Part shown: in pieces, positions 43,367 to 51,317 of the stretch | Layout: each line of letters begins with the position of its first letter | Numbering within the stretch: position 1 is the first letter of the stretch | Source of the DNA: Diaminobutyricibacter sp. McL0608 | GTDB lineage: Bacteria; Actinomycetota; Actinomycetes; Actinomycetales; Microbacteriaceae | Direction of reading: 5' to 3' | Length of the DNA stretch: 64,000 bases | Assembly: GCF_039613825.1 (NCBI RefSeq) | Contig: NZ_CP154826.1 | Span: forward strand, 248,001-312,000 | Translations under genes and position numbers: made by a program | The notes under the pieces: model-generated | Seen by the model: the letters and a program-made list of their open reading frames with translations, nothing else | Databases searched by the model: none | What the model was told of the DNA's origin: nothing

Positions 43367-44298
43367 GCCGCTATCTCGTCACCGGAGGCGCAGGGCGCCT
43401 CGGCCGCAGCGTCGTCGAGGTTCTTGCTGCCGCCGGCCATGAGGTCATCTCCGTCGACCGGGTCCAGGTGGCCGGGCTACCCGCCCTTCAGGTAGTCGCC
43501 GACCTCTCAGACGCATCATCGGTGCGCACTCTCCTGGTACGTCACCGACCCGACGGGATCGTGCACCTCGCAGGCATCGCCGTGCCGTTCAGCGCGCCGG
43601 AGGAAGTGACCTTCCGAACCAACACGTCGCTCGCCTTCGCCGTCATCCAGGCCGCGCAGGCTACTGGAGTCGCTTCCGTGCTGCTCTCGAGCAGTCCGAC
43701 GGTGATCGGCTACAACTCACCGCGCGGTTGGAAGCCGAGCGCACTTCCGATCGACGAGAGCCATCCGCTCGCCCCCTGGAATGCCTACGCTCTCGCCAAA
43801 GTCGCGATCGAGGAGATGGTCGCGGCGACGGTGCGTTCGAGCGCCGAGGTTCGGATCGGCGTCTTCCGCCCGTGCTACGTCATCTCGCCGGAAGAGTGGC
43901 AGGGCGCTCCGACCCAGCAGGGCCACACGATCCGTGAGCGGCTCGACGACCCGAACCTCGCGGCGGTCTCTCTCTTCAACTATGTGGATGCGCGCGACGC
44001 CGGCGAGTTCGTCCTTGCCTGGCTGGCTCAGGCCGACACCATCCCCAACGGCACGGTGTTCTTCGTCGGTGCAGCCGATTCGCTCGTACGCGAGCCGGTC
44101 GGTGAAGCGCTGACGCGCCTCGTACCCGGTATCGGCCCGCTCGCGGCGGGCCTCGGGGCGGCCGATCCGGTGTTCTCGAGCGAGCGCGCCGCACGCCTCC
44201 TGGGATGGCGGGCGCGTCGAAGCTGGCGCACGCAACTCGTCGAGCAACCTGGCCGTCTCGGCGAACCGGCAGGAGTCGGCGGAGAGGCCCGGAAATGA
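43363..44298 (+). CDS. NAD-dependent epimerase/dehydratase-type, probable uronate dehydrogenase
   Basis: 311 residues. Extended SDR: YLVTGGAGRLGRSVVEVLAA, DLSDASSV, DGIVHLAGIAVPF, VLLSSSPTVIGYNSP, and the catalytic YALAK (about residue 145). The HLAGIAV, SS..VIGY and Y..AK spacing resembles bacterial uronate dehydrogenases (Udh), which oxidise D-glucuronate or D-galacturonate to the aldaro-lactone. Downstream genes encode exactly the later steps, which supports the call. Slightly longer than typical Udh (about 265). Overlaps both neighbours by 4 bp. Confidence 0.75.
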   Translation: MSRYLVTGGAGRLGRSVVEVLAAAGHEVISVDRVQVAGLPALQVVADLSDASSVRTLLVRHRPDGIVHLAGIAVPFSAPEEVTFRTNTSLAFAVIQAAQATGVASVLLSSSPTVIGYNSPRGWKPSALPIDESHPLAPWNAYALAKVAIEEMVAATVRSSAEVRIGVFRPCYVISPEEWQGAPTQQGHTIRERLDDPNLAAVSLFNYVDARDAGEFVLAWLAQADTIPNGTVFFVGAADSLVREPVGEALTRLVPGIGPLAAGLGAADPVFSSERAARLLGWRARRSWRTQLVEQPGRLGEPAGVGGEARK

Positions 44299-45203
44299 CG
44301 CGAATCGCTTTCGGCGATGGGGTTCTGTTCTTCCCCGTCACACCGTTCGACCGGCACGACCGCGTGGAACGCGAGGTCCTGGCCCAGCACATCTCAGAGG
44401 GTGTCGACGCGGGAGCCGCGGGTGTATTCGCCGCCTGCGGTACGGGGGAGTACCACGCGCTGTCCGTCGACGAAGTCTCTTCCGTCGTCTCCGCCGCGGT
44501 GACTGCGACGGCTGGGCGCGTACCTGTTCTGGCCGGCGCCGGCGGGCCGCTCGGGCACGCGCGCCACAGCGCGCGAGTGGCGGCCGACGCCGGCGCGGAC
44601 GGCCTCCTCGTCCTACCGCCCTATCTGGTCCACGGACCACAGGCCGGACTCGTCGCCTACGTCGAAGCGATCGCTGCAGAGACCGCGCTTCCGCTGATCG
44701 TCTATCACCGTGCCAATGCCGCGCTGACCGAGGATTCGGTCGAGAGGCTCGCCGCCATCGAGAAGGTCGTGGGCATCAAGGACGGAGTCGGTGACATCGC
44801 GCTCATGCAGCGATTCGTGCTGGCCGCCTCCCGAGTGGGTCGCGAACTCCAGTACTTCAACGGCCTGTTGACCGCGGAACTGAGCCAGGCGGCTTATCGG
44901 GCCATCGGGGTGCCGCTCTACTCGTCCGCGGTGTTCGCCATGGCCCCTGACCTCGCGACGGCGTTCCACACCGCGTACCGCCAGCACGACGACCAGCGTC
45001 AACGCGAACTGCTCGACGGCTTCTTCGTGCCTCTCGTCCGACTTCGCGACGAGACCCCGGGCTTCGCGGTCTCGCTCATCAAGACCGGTCTGCGGCTGGC
45101 CGGAATGCCGGTCGGTGGGGTGCGCGCGCCACTCACCGATCCGACCCCCACGCAGGAGGAACGCCTGCGCGAGATCCTCGCTTCCGGCCGGGAACTGCTG
45201 TGA
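44295..45203 (+). CDS. kdgD: 5-dehydro-4-deoxyglucarate dehydratase, decarboxylating (KdgD type)
   Basis: 302 residues of the DHDPS/NAL (beta/alpha)8 family. FFPVTPFDRHDRVE, FAACGTGEYHALS (GTGE in place of GTTGE), YLVHGPQAGLVAYVEAI, IVYHRAN (catalytic Tyr) and VVGIKDGVGDI with the Schiff-base Lys near 161. The GEYHALS and IKDG context is that of KdgD, which converts 5-keto-4-deoxyglucarate to 2-oxoglutarate semialdehyde plus CO2 and water. An L-2-keto-3-deoxyarabonate dehydratase is the alternative. ATGA and GTGA overlaps on both sides show tight coupling. Confidence 0.85.
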   Translation: MTRIAFGDGVLFFPVTPFDRHDRVEREVLAQHISEGVDAGAAGVFAACGTGEYHALSVDEVSSVVSAAVTATAGRVPVLAGAGGPLGHARHSARVAADAGADGLLVLPPYLVHGPQAGLVAYVEAIAAETALPLIVYHRANAALTEDSVERLAAIEKVVGIKDGVGDIALMQRFVLAASRVGRELQYFNGLLTAELSQAAYRAIGVPLYSSAVFAMAPDLATAFHTAYRQHDDQRQRELLDGFFVPLVRLRDETPGFAVSLIKTGLRLAGMPVGGVRAPLTDPTPTQEERLREILASGRELL

Positions 45204-46264
45204 CCGTCCCGTCCATCGTCCAAGTGAACACTCGTCTGGTGCTCATCCCGCTCACCCGGCCGTGGGGTCCGGAGGTCACTGACATCCGCGTGATCGAAGT
45301 GGTCGTCGTCGACGACACCGGCGCGCGCGGACACGGGTTCTCCTGGACGCCGACCATCGGCGGCTCCGCAGTGCAGGCACTCATCGACGCCGACCTCGGT
45401 CCGTTCGCGCGCGGCCGGCCGGCCGAGCCGAGCTGGTGGAACGCTGCCTGGGAGCACCTGCACGAGGCGGGCGGCGCCGGGGTCACGACGATCGCGCTCG
45501 CGGGTCTCGATCTCGCGCTCTGGGACCTGGTCGCCCAGCGCGCCGGCCGCGGTCTCGCGGAGACCCTTGGCCGTCGCCATCCCTCGCTGCCGACCTACGG
45601 GAGCGGCGTCAACCTGCACTATTCCCTCGACGAGCTCGTCGCCCAGGCGAACCGCTGGGTGGAGGCGGGCTACTCCGGCGTCAAGGTGAAGGTCGGCAAA
45701 CCCGACCTGGCCGAGGACATCGATCGTCTGCGCGCGGTCAGGGAGATCATCGGGCCGCGCCGTGACCTGATGGTCGACGCGAATCAACGCTGGGACCTCG
45801 ACCGCGCCGTCCAGGCGGTATCGGCCTTCGAGCCGTTCGAGATCGCATGGCTCGAGGAGCCGCTGCGGGCCGAAGACCTCGCCGGCCACCGCGAACTGAA
45901 GCGACGGACCGGTGTGCGCATCGCCGTCGGGGAGAACATCCACACCCTGAGCCGTTTCGAGGAGTACCTCGACGCGGGCGCGGCCGACGTGCTCCAGCCG
46001 AACATCATCCGGGTCGGCGGCATCACGCCCGCTCTCGGGATCGCCCGCCGCGTGCAGCAGGCGGGAGCCGAGCTCGCGTTCCACCTGCTCCCGGAGCTTT
46101 CGGCGCAAGTCGCGTTCGCGGGGGAGAAGCCCACCCGTATCGAGATCGTCGAGGACGCACGCTTCGAAGAACTCGGAGCGCTCACGGGGCCGTCCGGGCT
46201 GGTCGTGCTCCACGGCACGGTCTCCGGGGGACCCGGAGTGGGCCTCGGACTGCAGTTTCGGTGA
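45200..46264 (+). CDS. Enolase-superfamily aldarate dehydratase (MR subgroup)
   Basis: 354 residues; GTG start overlapping the previous stop. N-terminal capping domain (VLIPLTRPWGPEVTD) and barrel with KVKVGK (catalytic K-x-K near 162), metal ligands LMVDANQRWD, WLEEPLRAED and VGENIHT, and a late His (LAFHLLPELSAQV), the mandelate racemase-type set used by galactarate, talarate and glucarate dehydratases. In this operon it would dehydrate the aldarate made by the uronate dehydrogenase to the KdgD substrate. The precise sugar-acid stereochemistry is not deducible. Confidence 0.85.
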   Translation: MTVPSIVQVNTRLVLIPLTRPWGPEVTDIRVIEVVVVDDTGARGHGFSWTPTIGGSAVQALIDADLGPFARGRPAEPSWWNAAWEHLHEAGGAGVTTIALAGLDLALWDLVAQRAGRGLAETLGRRHPSLPTYGSGVNLHYSLDELVAQANRWVEAGYSGVKVKVGKPDLAEDIDRLRAVREIIGPRRDLMVDANQRWDLDRAVQAVSAFEPFEIAWLEEPLRAEDLAGHRELKRRTGVRIAVGENIHTLSRFEEYLDAGAADVLQPNIIRVGGITPALGIARRVQQAGAELAFHLLPELSAQVAFAGEKPTRIEIVEDARFEELGALTGPSGLVVLHGTVSGGPGVGLGLQFR

Positions 46265-46300
46265 GCCCGAAGCCACCGACCATGGAATGGAGCACAGGTA

Positions 46301-47755
46301 ATGACAGACTCGACCACTGCAGACGTCGACCGCGCGGCGCGCGCGGCGGCCGGTGCCTTCACCGCGACTGCGGCAGCGTCCGCCCGTGAACGGGCCGGAT
46401 GGCTGCGTTCCGTTGCGGAGGAACTCGACAGGAACGTCGACGAGCTCGTGGGAATTGCCGGGCGTGAGACCGGCCTGACGGAACCCAGGCTCCGCGGCGA
46501 GGTCGCGCGGACCAGCGGGCAGCTGCGGATGTTCGCCGATGTGATCGAGGAAGGCTCCTACCTCGAAGCGGTCATCGACCATGCGGACGCCGGCGCGACT
46601 CCGCCGAAGCCGGACCTGCGCCGGATCCTTCGTCCCATCGGCCCGGTCGCGATCTTCGCTGCGTCGAACTTTCCCTTCGCCTTCTCCGTCGCCGGAGGCG
46701 ACACGGCCGCCGCGCTCGCCGTCGGTGCGCCGGTCGTCGTCAAAGCGCATTCGGGCCACCGGGAACTCTCTGAGCGCACTGCCGAGCTCGTGACCGCCGC
46801 TCTGTCCGCTGCGGGAGCGCCACAGGGCACGTTCAGCCTGGTGTCCGGGCGCGAGGCGGGAATCGCGCTCATCGAGCATCCACTCATCGCCGCCGGCTCG
46901 TTTACCGGATCGGTGGCCGGCGGGCGTGCGCTCTACGACCGCGCAGCGCAGCGACCCGACCCGATCCCGTTCTTCGGCGAACTCGGAAGCCTCAACCCCG
47001 TCGTCGTGACAGCAGCTGCCGACCGCGCACGGGGCGCCGTTCTCGCGGAAGGTCTCGCAACGTCGTTCCAGGGAAGTTCGGGGCAGTTGTGCACCAAGCC
47101 GGGACTGGTCCTCGTGCCGGAGGACTCCGTTCTCGAAGTTGCGCTCGCCGCGCACGTCGGGGAATCCGCGCACCGACTCCTGACCGATTCGATCGACGCC
47201 GCCTTCCGTGACGGGACCGAGCAACTGGCGGCGATTCCCGGCGTCGAGCTGGTCGCCGGTGCCGGGCCGGCGGAAAGCCAGGAGCCCCGGCCGGTGGTGT
47301 ACGCCGCCGGGCTGGAAGTCTTCGCCGACGCTCGATATCGAGAAGCCTTGACGGCCGAGGTGTTCGGTCCGGCCACGCTGCTGGTGCGCTATCCAGACTC
47401 CGTGGATGACCTCCCATCACACCTGGCTGCGCTGGAGGGCTCGCTGACTGCGACCATTCACGCCGAGCCGGAGGACGACATCGAAGAGCTCGTCGCGGTG
47501 CTCGGGGAACGCGCGGGACGCCTGCTCTTCGCGGGATGGCCGACAGGCGTGGCAGTCACCTGGTCGCAGCACCACGGCGGCCCGTGGCCCGCCACGACAT
47601 CCCAGCACACCTCGGTCGGTGCGACGGCGACGCGACGGTTCCAGCGACCGATCGTCTACCAGGATGCACCGGAACGTGTGTTACCCGATGCTCTCCTCGA
47701 CGCGAACCCGCTCGGGATACCGCGTCGCGTCGACGGAGCACTCGTCGTCCGCTAG
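46301..47755 (+). CDS. 2-oxoglutarate semialdehyde dehydrogenase
   Basis: 484 residues of the aldehyde dehydrogenase family. FAASNFPFAFSVAGGDTAAAL, VVKAHSGHRELS, FTGSVAGGRAL, active-site Glu in FFGELGSLNPV (about 228) and Cys in SGQLCTKPG (about 264). These variants are those of KGSADH type III enzymes, which finish the aldarate pathway by oxidising the semialdehyde to 2-oxoglutarate with NAD(P). Last gene of the operon. Its TAG shares bases with the stop codon of the convergent monooxygenase (CTAG). Confidence 0.9.
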   Translation: MTDSTTADVDRAARAAAGAFTATAAASARERAGWLRSVAEELDRNVDELVGIAGRETGLTEPRLRGEVARTSGQLRMFADVIEEGSYLEAVIDHADAGATPPKPDLRRILRPIGPVAIFAASNFPFAFSVAGGDTAAALAVGAPVVVKAHSGHRELSERTAELVTAALSAAGAPQGTFSLVSGREAGIALIEHPLIAAGSFTGSVAGGRALYDRAAQRPDPIPFFGELGSLNPVVVTAAADRARGAVLAEGLATSFQGSSGQLCTKPGLVLVPEDSVLEVALAAHVGESAHRLLTDSIDAAFRDGTEQLAAIPGVELVAGAGPAESQEPRPVVYAAGLEVFADARYREALTAEVFGPATLLVRYPDSVDDLPSHLAALEGSLTATIHAEPEDDIEELVAVLGERAGRLLFAGWPTGVAVTWSQHHGGPWPATTSQHTSVGATATRRFQRPIVYQDAPERVLPDALLDANPLGIPRRVDGALVVR

Positions 47756-49266
47756 TCCACCCGCTCCGAACCAGCAGAAACCGACCCATCCATGGGCACG
47801 GCATCGCCTCGCGTCCCGCGCCCGCGACGCGCGAACCGCATCCCGGTCGTGACGCGGCTCCAACGCATGGTCGCGCGGTCCCGCAGGTAGTTCTGCCGGA
47901 GCACCCAGGGTGCCCGGCCGGCCTGCTTCGGCAGCACACTCGCCGCCCTCCGGATGTATCCGGAGGTCAGGTCGAGAATCGGCCGGCGAACCCCGTTGTC
48001 CTCCGGTGCGAGGGGCACCGCCGCGTCGTACCCGGACCGGTCGAGATAGGCCAGGAGCCGGCACACGTACCGCGACGACAGGTCCGCACGAAGCGTCCAC
48101 GACGCGTTCGTGTACCCGACGCACCAGGCCAGGTTCGGCACGCCGGCGAGCATCAGACCCTTGTAGACGACTCGCTCGGCCGGGTTCACCCGCACGCCGT
48201 CCACCTCGAGTTCGATGTTCCCGCAGGCGACCAGTCGCAATCCGGTCGCGGTGACGACGATGTCCGCGTCGAGGTGGCGACCCGAGGCGAGCTCGATTCC
48301 GGATGCGGTGAACCGGCTCACCTCATCGGTCACGATCGTCGCCCCGCCGGTCCGCAGCACCGCGAAAAGATCGCCGTCGGGAGCCACGCACAGGCGCTGG
48401 TCCCAGGGCTTGTACCGGGGCGTGAAATCGCGCTCGATCGACGCGCCGCCACCGACGCGTGCCCGTGCTCCGTTGATCAGCCACCAGGTCGCCGGCCGCG
48501 GGAACCGACGCGAGAACAGGTAGAAGCCCTGGCTCTGCGAGAGATGCATGAAGCGGGCGATGCCGTTCGCCGCGGCTGCGGGCAGGACGCGACGCAACGA
48601 ATCCGCGAACCGGTCGGATGCGGGCAACGACACGATGTAGCTCGGCGAACGCTGCAACAGCGTGACCTTCGCGCCACCGGCAGCCAGCGCGGGAACCAGG
48701 CTGACCGCGGTCGCGCCGCTCCCGATGACGACGACCGACCGGTCGCGAAAGTCGAGCCCGGCAGGCCACTCCTGCGGGTGGATGACCGGGCCCGCGAACT
48801 CGTCGATCCCGGCGAAATCCGGGCGATAGCCGCCGTCGTAGCTGTAATAACCGGTGCAGAGATAGAGGAAGCGGCAGGTGAAGTGGAGTGTGTCGGGGCC
48901 GGAGCGGGCTGTGACCGACCAGAGGGCAGCATTCGACGACCACGATGCGCGCTCCACGTGAAGTCCGTAACGGATGCGCTCGTCGAGGCCGTAATCGCGG
49001 GCTGCCTCCTCGAGGTAGCCGAGGATCGTCGCGCCGTCGGCGATGACTTCGGGTCGCCGCCAGGGGCGGAACGGGAAGCCGAGGGTGAACATGTCCGAAT
49101 CGCTGCGCACGCCGGGGTAGCGGTACAGGTCCCAGGTGCCGCCGAGGTGCTGCCTGGCTTCGAGCACGGCGAACGTCTTCTCGGGATGCTCGGTCTGCAG
49201 CCGATAGGCGGCCCCCACGCCCGACAGACCGGCCCCGACGATCAGTACGTCGAAATGCTCGACCAT
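47752..49266 (-). CDS. FAD-dependent Baeyer-Villiger-type monooxygenase
   Basis: 504 residues from the ATG at 49266 (GAGGAG upstream). FAD motif DVLIVGAGLSGVGAAYRL, GGTWDLYRYPGVRSDSD, BVMO/FMO fingerprint FAGPVIHPQEWPA near residue 158, and NADPH motif VVVIGSGATAVSLVPAL. This is the class of flavin monooxygenases that oxidise ketones or long-chain substrates (EthA-like group). Substrate unknown. Monocistronic, converging on the aldehyde dehydrogenase with overlapping stop codons. Confidence 0.9.
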   Translation of the reverse strand: MVEHFDVLIVGAGLSGVGAAYRLQTEHPEKTFAVLEARQHLGGTWDLYRYPGVRSDSDMFTLGFPFRPWRRPEVIADGATILGYLEEAARDYGLDERIRYGLHVERASWSSNAALWSVTARSGPDTLHFTCRFLYLCTGYYSYDGGYRPDFAGIDEFAGPVIHPQEWPAGLDFRDRSVVVIGSGATAVSLVPALAAGGAKVTLLQRSPSYIVSLPASDRFADSLRRVLPAAAANGIARFMHLSQSQGFYLFSRRFPRPATWWLINGARARVGGGASIERDFTPRYKPWDQRLCVAPDGDLFAVLRTGGATIVTDEVSRFTASGIELASGRHLDADIVVTATGLRLVACGNIELEVDGVRVNPAERVVYKGLMLAGVPNLAWCVGYTNASWTLRADLSSRYVCRLLAYLDRSGYDAAVPLAPEDNGVRRPILDLTSGYIRRAASVLPKQAGRAPWVLRQNYLRDRATMRWSRVTTGMRFARRGRGTRGDAVPMDGSVSAGSERVD

Positions 49267-49348
49267 GGTGGCGCTCCTCGCCTCGATCATGCTCCGATCG
49301 GGCGAAAACAGCTAGGGCGGCTCCGTGCGCATCGGGGAGAATACGTTT

Positions 49349-49699
49349 ATGGCACCGACCTTCGCGACCGTCGACGAATACATCGCATCGTTCCCGCCCG
49401 AAGTGCAGGAGATCCTGCAGCGGGTGAGGGAGGCCATCCGGTCGGCGGTCCCGGATGCGCAGGAGAAGATCCGCTACAACATTGCGGCCGTCATGATCGA
49501 CCCGACGCACGCCATCCACTTCGCGGGGTGGAAGAACCATGTCGGTATTTACCCGGTGCCGCCCCTGGAGGGCGAACTCGAGGAGGCGATCGCGCCGTAC
49601 CGTGCCGCGAAGGACTCGGCGAACTTCCCGTATGCGCGGCCGATCCCGTACGACCTGATAGCGCAGGTGTCCGCGGCGGTCGTCGCGCGCTACTCCTGA
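49349..49699 (+). CDS. DUF1801 protein (YdhG/frataxin-like fold)
   Basis: 116 residues: FATVDEYIASFPPEVQEILQ, VREAIRSAVPDAQEKIRYNI, IHFAGWKNHVGIYPVPPLEG and SANFPYARPIPYDLI are the family landmarks. Start at 49349 with GGGGAGA upstream. Members are proposed iron chaperone-like proteins; the role is not settled. It is divergent from the monooxygenase. Confidence 0.88.
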   Translation: MAPTFATVDEYIASFPPEVQEILQRVREAIRSAVPDAQEKIRYNIAAVMIDPTHAIHFAGWKNHVGIYPVPPLEGELEEAIAPYRAAKDSANFPYARPIPYDLIAQVSAAVVARYS

Positions 49700-49740
49700 A
49701 CGGAGCGGCGAAGCGCGCTGACCCTCGATAAGGTCGAAGG

Positions 49741-50106
49741 ATGGACGGCACCACCGGATGGGGATGGCTCGCACTCGCGCTGGTGAATGCCGGTCTCGCG
49801 GAGCAGAAGAATCGGTCACGCTGGAACTGGTTCGTGATCTCGCTGCTGATCGGACCTCTCGCGACCGCGATGATCGTCATCTGGCCTCGCGTGGAGCCCG
49901 GCTCAGCCCCGACGCAGGTGAGCTCTGCGCTGCTGGTGGCGTGCTCGAGCGTTCTCGCTCTGGGCGCCATCGTCTCCGCCGCCTTCGCGATCTTCACGGG
50001 TGAGTGGATGCTCTGGATCGTCTGCGGCGCGACGGCACTCGGCACCGGCGCGTTCGCGGTCGCCGCCTCGCGAGCCCGATCGAATCCGCTTCCGCCCACT
50101 GCATGA
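49741..50106 (+). CDS. Small membrane protein
   Basis: 121 residues with three TM segments: WFVISLLIGPLATAMIVIW (residues 30-48), SALLVACSSVLALGAIVSAA and MLWIVCGATALGTGAFAVAA. The N-terminal WGWLALALVNAGLAEQKNRSRWNWF motif (given in part) resembles small actinobacterial proteins that follow unrelated enzymes. Function not recognised. The 183 bp after it show no gene. Confidence 0.65.
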   Translation: MDGTTGWGWLALALVNAGLAEQKNRSRWNWFVISLLIGPLATAMIVIWPRVEPGSAPTQVSSALLVACSSVLALGAIVSAAFAIFTGEWMLWIVCGATALGTGAFAVAASRARSNPLPPTA

Positions 50107-50289
50107 GTCCATCCGTCGCACAGGGGCCGGCTTCGGCTAATGTCCGCGATTGGCACTAGCGGAACCTGACCCTTTTGCGGGCAGGAGGGTCCGAACGACT
50201 CGCGCGGACGCAATCAGGTGACGTAACGGGGCGCGCAGTGCCAAACTGGCGGTGCTGCGGTGCTGCGGCGCCCGATCCGAGAGGACATC

Positions 50290-51225
50290 ATGGCGAAGAA
50301 GAGCAAGCTCGAGAAAGCGGCGGACGAGGCGTTCGCGAAGGCGAAGGCCGCGGTCGAGGATGCCCGCAAAGCCGCCAAGGACCTCGACAAGCAGGCGCGC
50401 AGGCGGGTCGAAGAACTCGCGGCGAGCCTGGAGGCGCTTCAGAAGCGGGCGCTCGCGGCCGCGAAAGAGGCGCGCGGGACCGTTGCGAAGGCGTCGAAGG
50501 CCGCAACCGACAAGGTGGCGGAGACGTCGAAGGCGGCTACCGAGAAAGTCGCCGAGACCTCAAGGGAGGCCACGGACAAGGTGGCCGAGACGTCTAAGGA
50601 GGCCACCGAGAAGGTCGCCAAGGCGTCGAAGGCGGCGACGGCGAAGATCGCGAAGAAGTCGAAAGCGGCGACGGATGCGCTCGCCGCATCCGCCCGGTCC
50701 GTGCAGGGGAAGGCCGCATCAGCCGTGAAATCCGTCTCGTCCCCGTCCAAGGGGAAGGCGAAGGCCATCGAGGCTGGGTCCGCGGGCGTGGCAGCGAAAT
50801 CCGCGTCCTCCGCGGCGAAGGCCAAGGCGTCGTCGGCGAAGCCGAAGTCCTCTTCCGCGAGGGGGGCATCCGCATCCGCGCGATCGAACGCGACAACCTC
50901 GAGGCCGAAAGCCTCGTCGGCCGCCAAGCCGAAGCCCTCTTCCGCGAAGCCGAAGGCCGCAGCAAGCAGAGCGAAAGCATCCACTGCCCCGAAACTGGTG
51001 AAGGAGGTTCCCGCGAAGCCGGTGCGTTCCAAGACCAAGAAAGCCTCGACAGCGGCGCGGTCCACGCCGGCACCCGCATCCAGCCCGGCCCCCGCGGCGC
51101 CGCCCCCGGTCGAAGCACTCACCGTCCGCCAGCTCCGCGACCGCGCCAAGTCGGAGGGCCGCACCGGGTACTGGTCGCTGAGCAAAGCGGGGCTGGTCGA
51201 CCTGCTGTCCAGCATGGACGAGTGA
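50290..51225 (+). CDS. Histone H1/LEA-like Lys-Ala-Ser-rich protein with Rho-N-like end
   Basis: 311 residues, extremely rich in Lys, Ala and Ser. Residues 1-60 are a charged helix (KLEKAADEAFAKAKAAVEDA). Residues 61-126 are six copies of an 11-mer of the ATDKVAETSKA type, the periodicity of group-3 LEA proteins. Residues 130-270 are a histone-H1-like disordered tail (SSAKPKSSSARG, PKPSSAKPKAAA). The last 35 residues (LTVRQLRDRAKSEGRTGY) match a SAP/Rho N-terminal-type helical motif that binds nucleic acid. Likely a nucleoid-associated or desiccation-protective protein (inference). Confidence 0.75.
   Translation: MAKKSKLEKAADEAFAKAKAAVEDARKAAKDLDKQARRRVEELAASLEALQKRALAAAKEARGTVAKASKAATDKVAETSKAATEKVAETSREATDKVAETSKEATEKVAKASKAATAKIAKKSKAATDALAASARSVQGKAASAVKSVSSPSKGKAKAIEAGSAGVAAKSASSAAKAKASSAKPKSSSARGASASARSNATTSRPKASSAAKPKPSSAKPKAAASRAKASTAPKLVKEVPAKPVRSKTKKASTAARSTPAPASSPAPAAPPPVEALTVRQLRDRAKSEGRTGYWSLSKAGLVDLLSSMDE
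50470..50667 (+). repeat. Six 33-bp coding repeats (11-residue LEA-like units)
   Basis: Units encode ARGTVAKASKA, ATDKVAETSKA, ATEKVAETSRE, ATDKVAETSKE, ATEKVAKASKA and ATAKIAKKSKA in register. Confidence 0.85.
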
Positions 51226-51317
51226 CGTCCGTTCACCCCGCGGCAACCCGGCACAGCTAGCTTCGTGCAGCGGGCGCGAGTCCAGGGCAGCCGCGAGTGA
51301 TCGACCGGAGTTGAGAC

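Noticed and set aside
44999-47224. 741-codon open frame on the minus strand
   Set aside because: It is antisense to the KdgD, dehydratase and dehydrogenase genes, has an Arg/Asp/Glu-biased composition typical of GC-rich shadow frames, and shows no domain.
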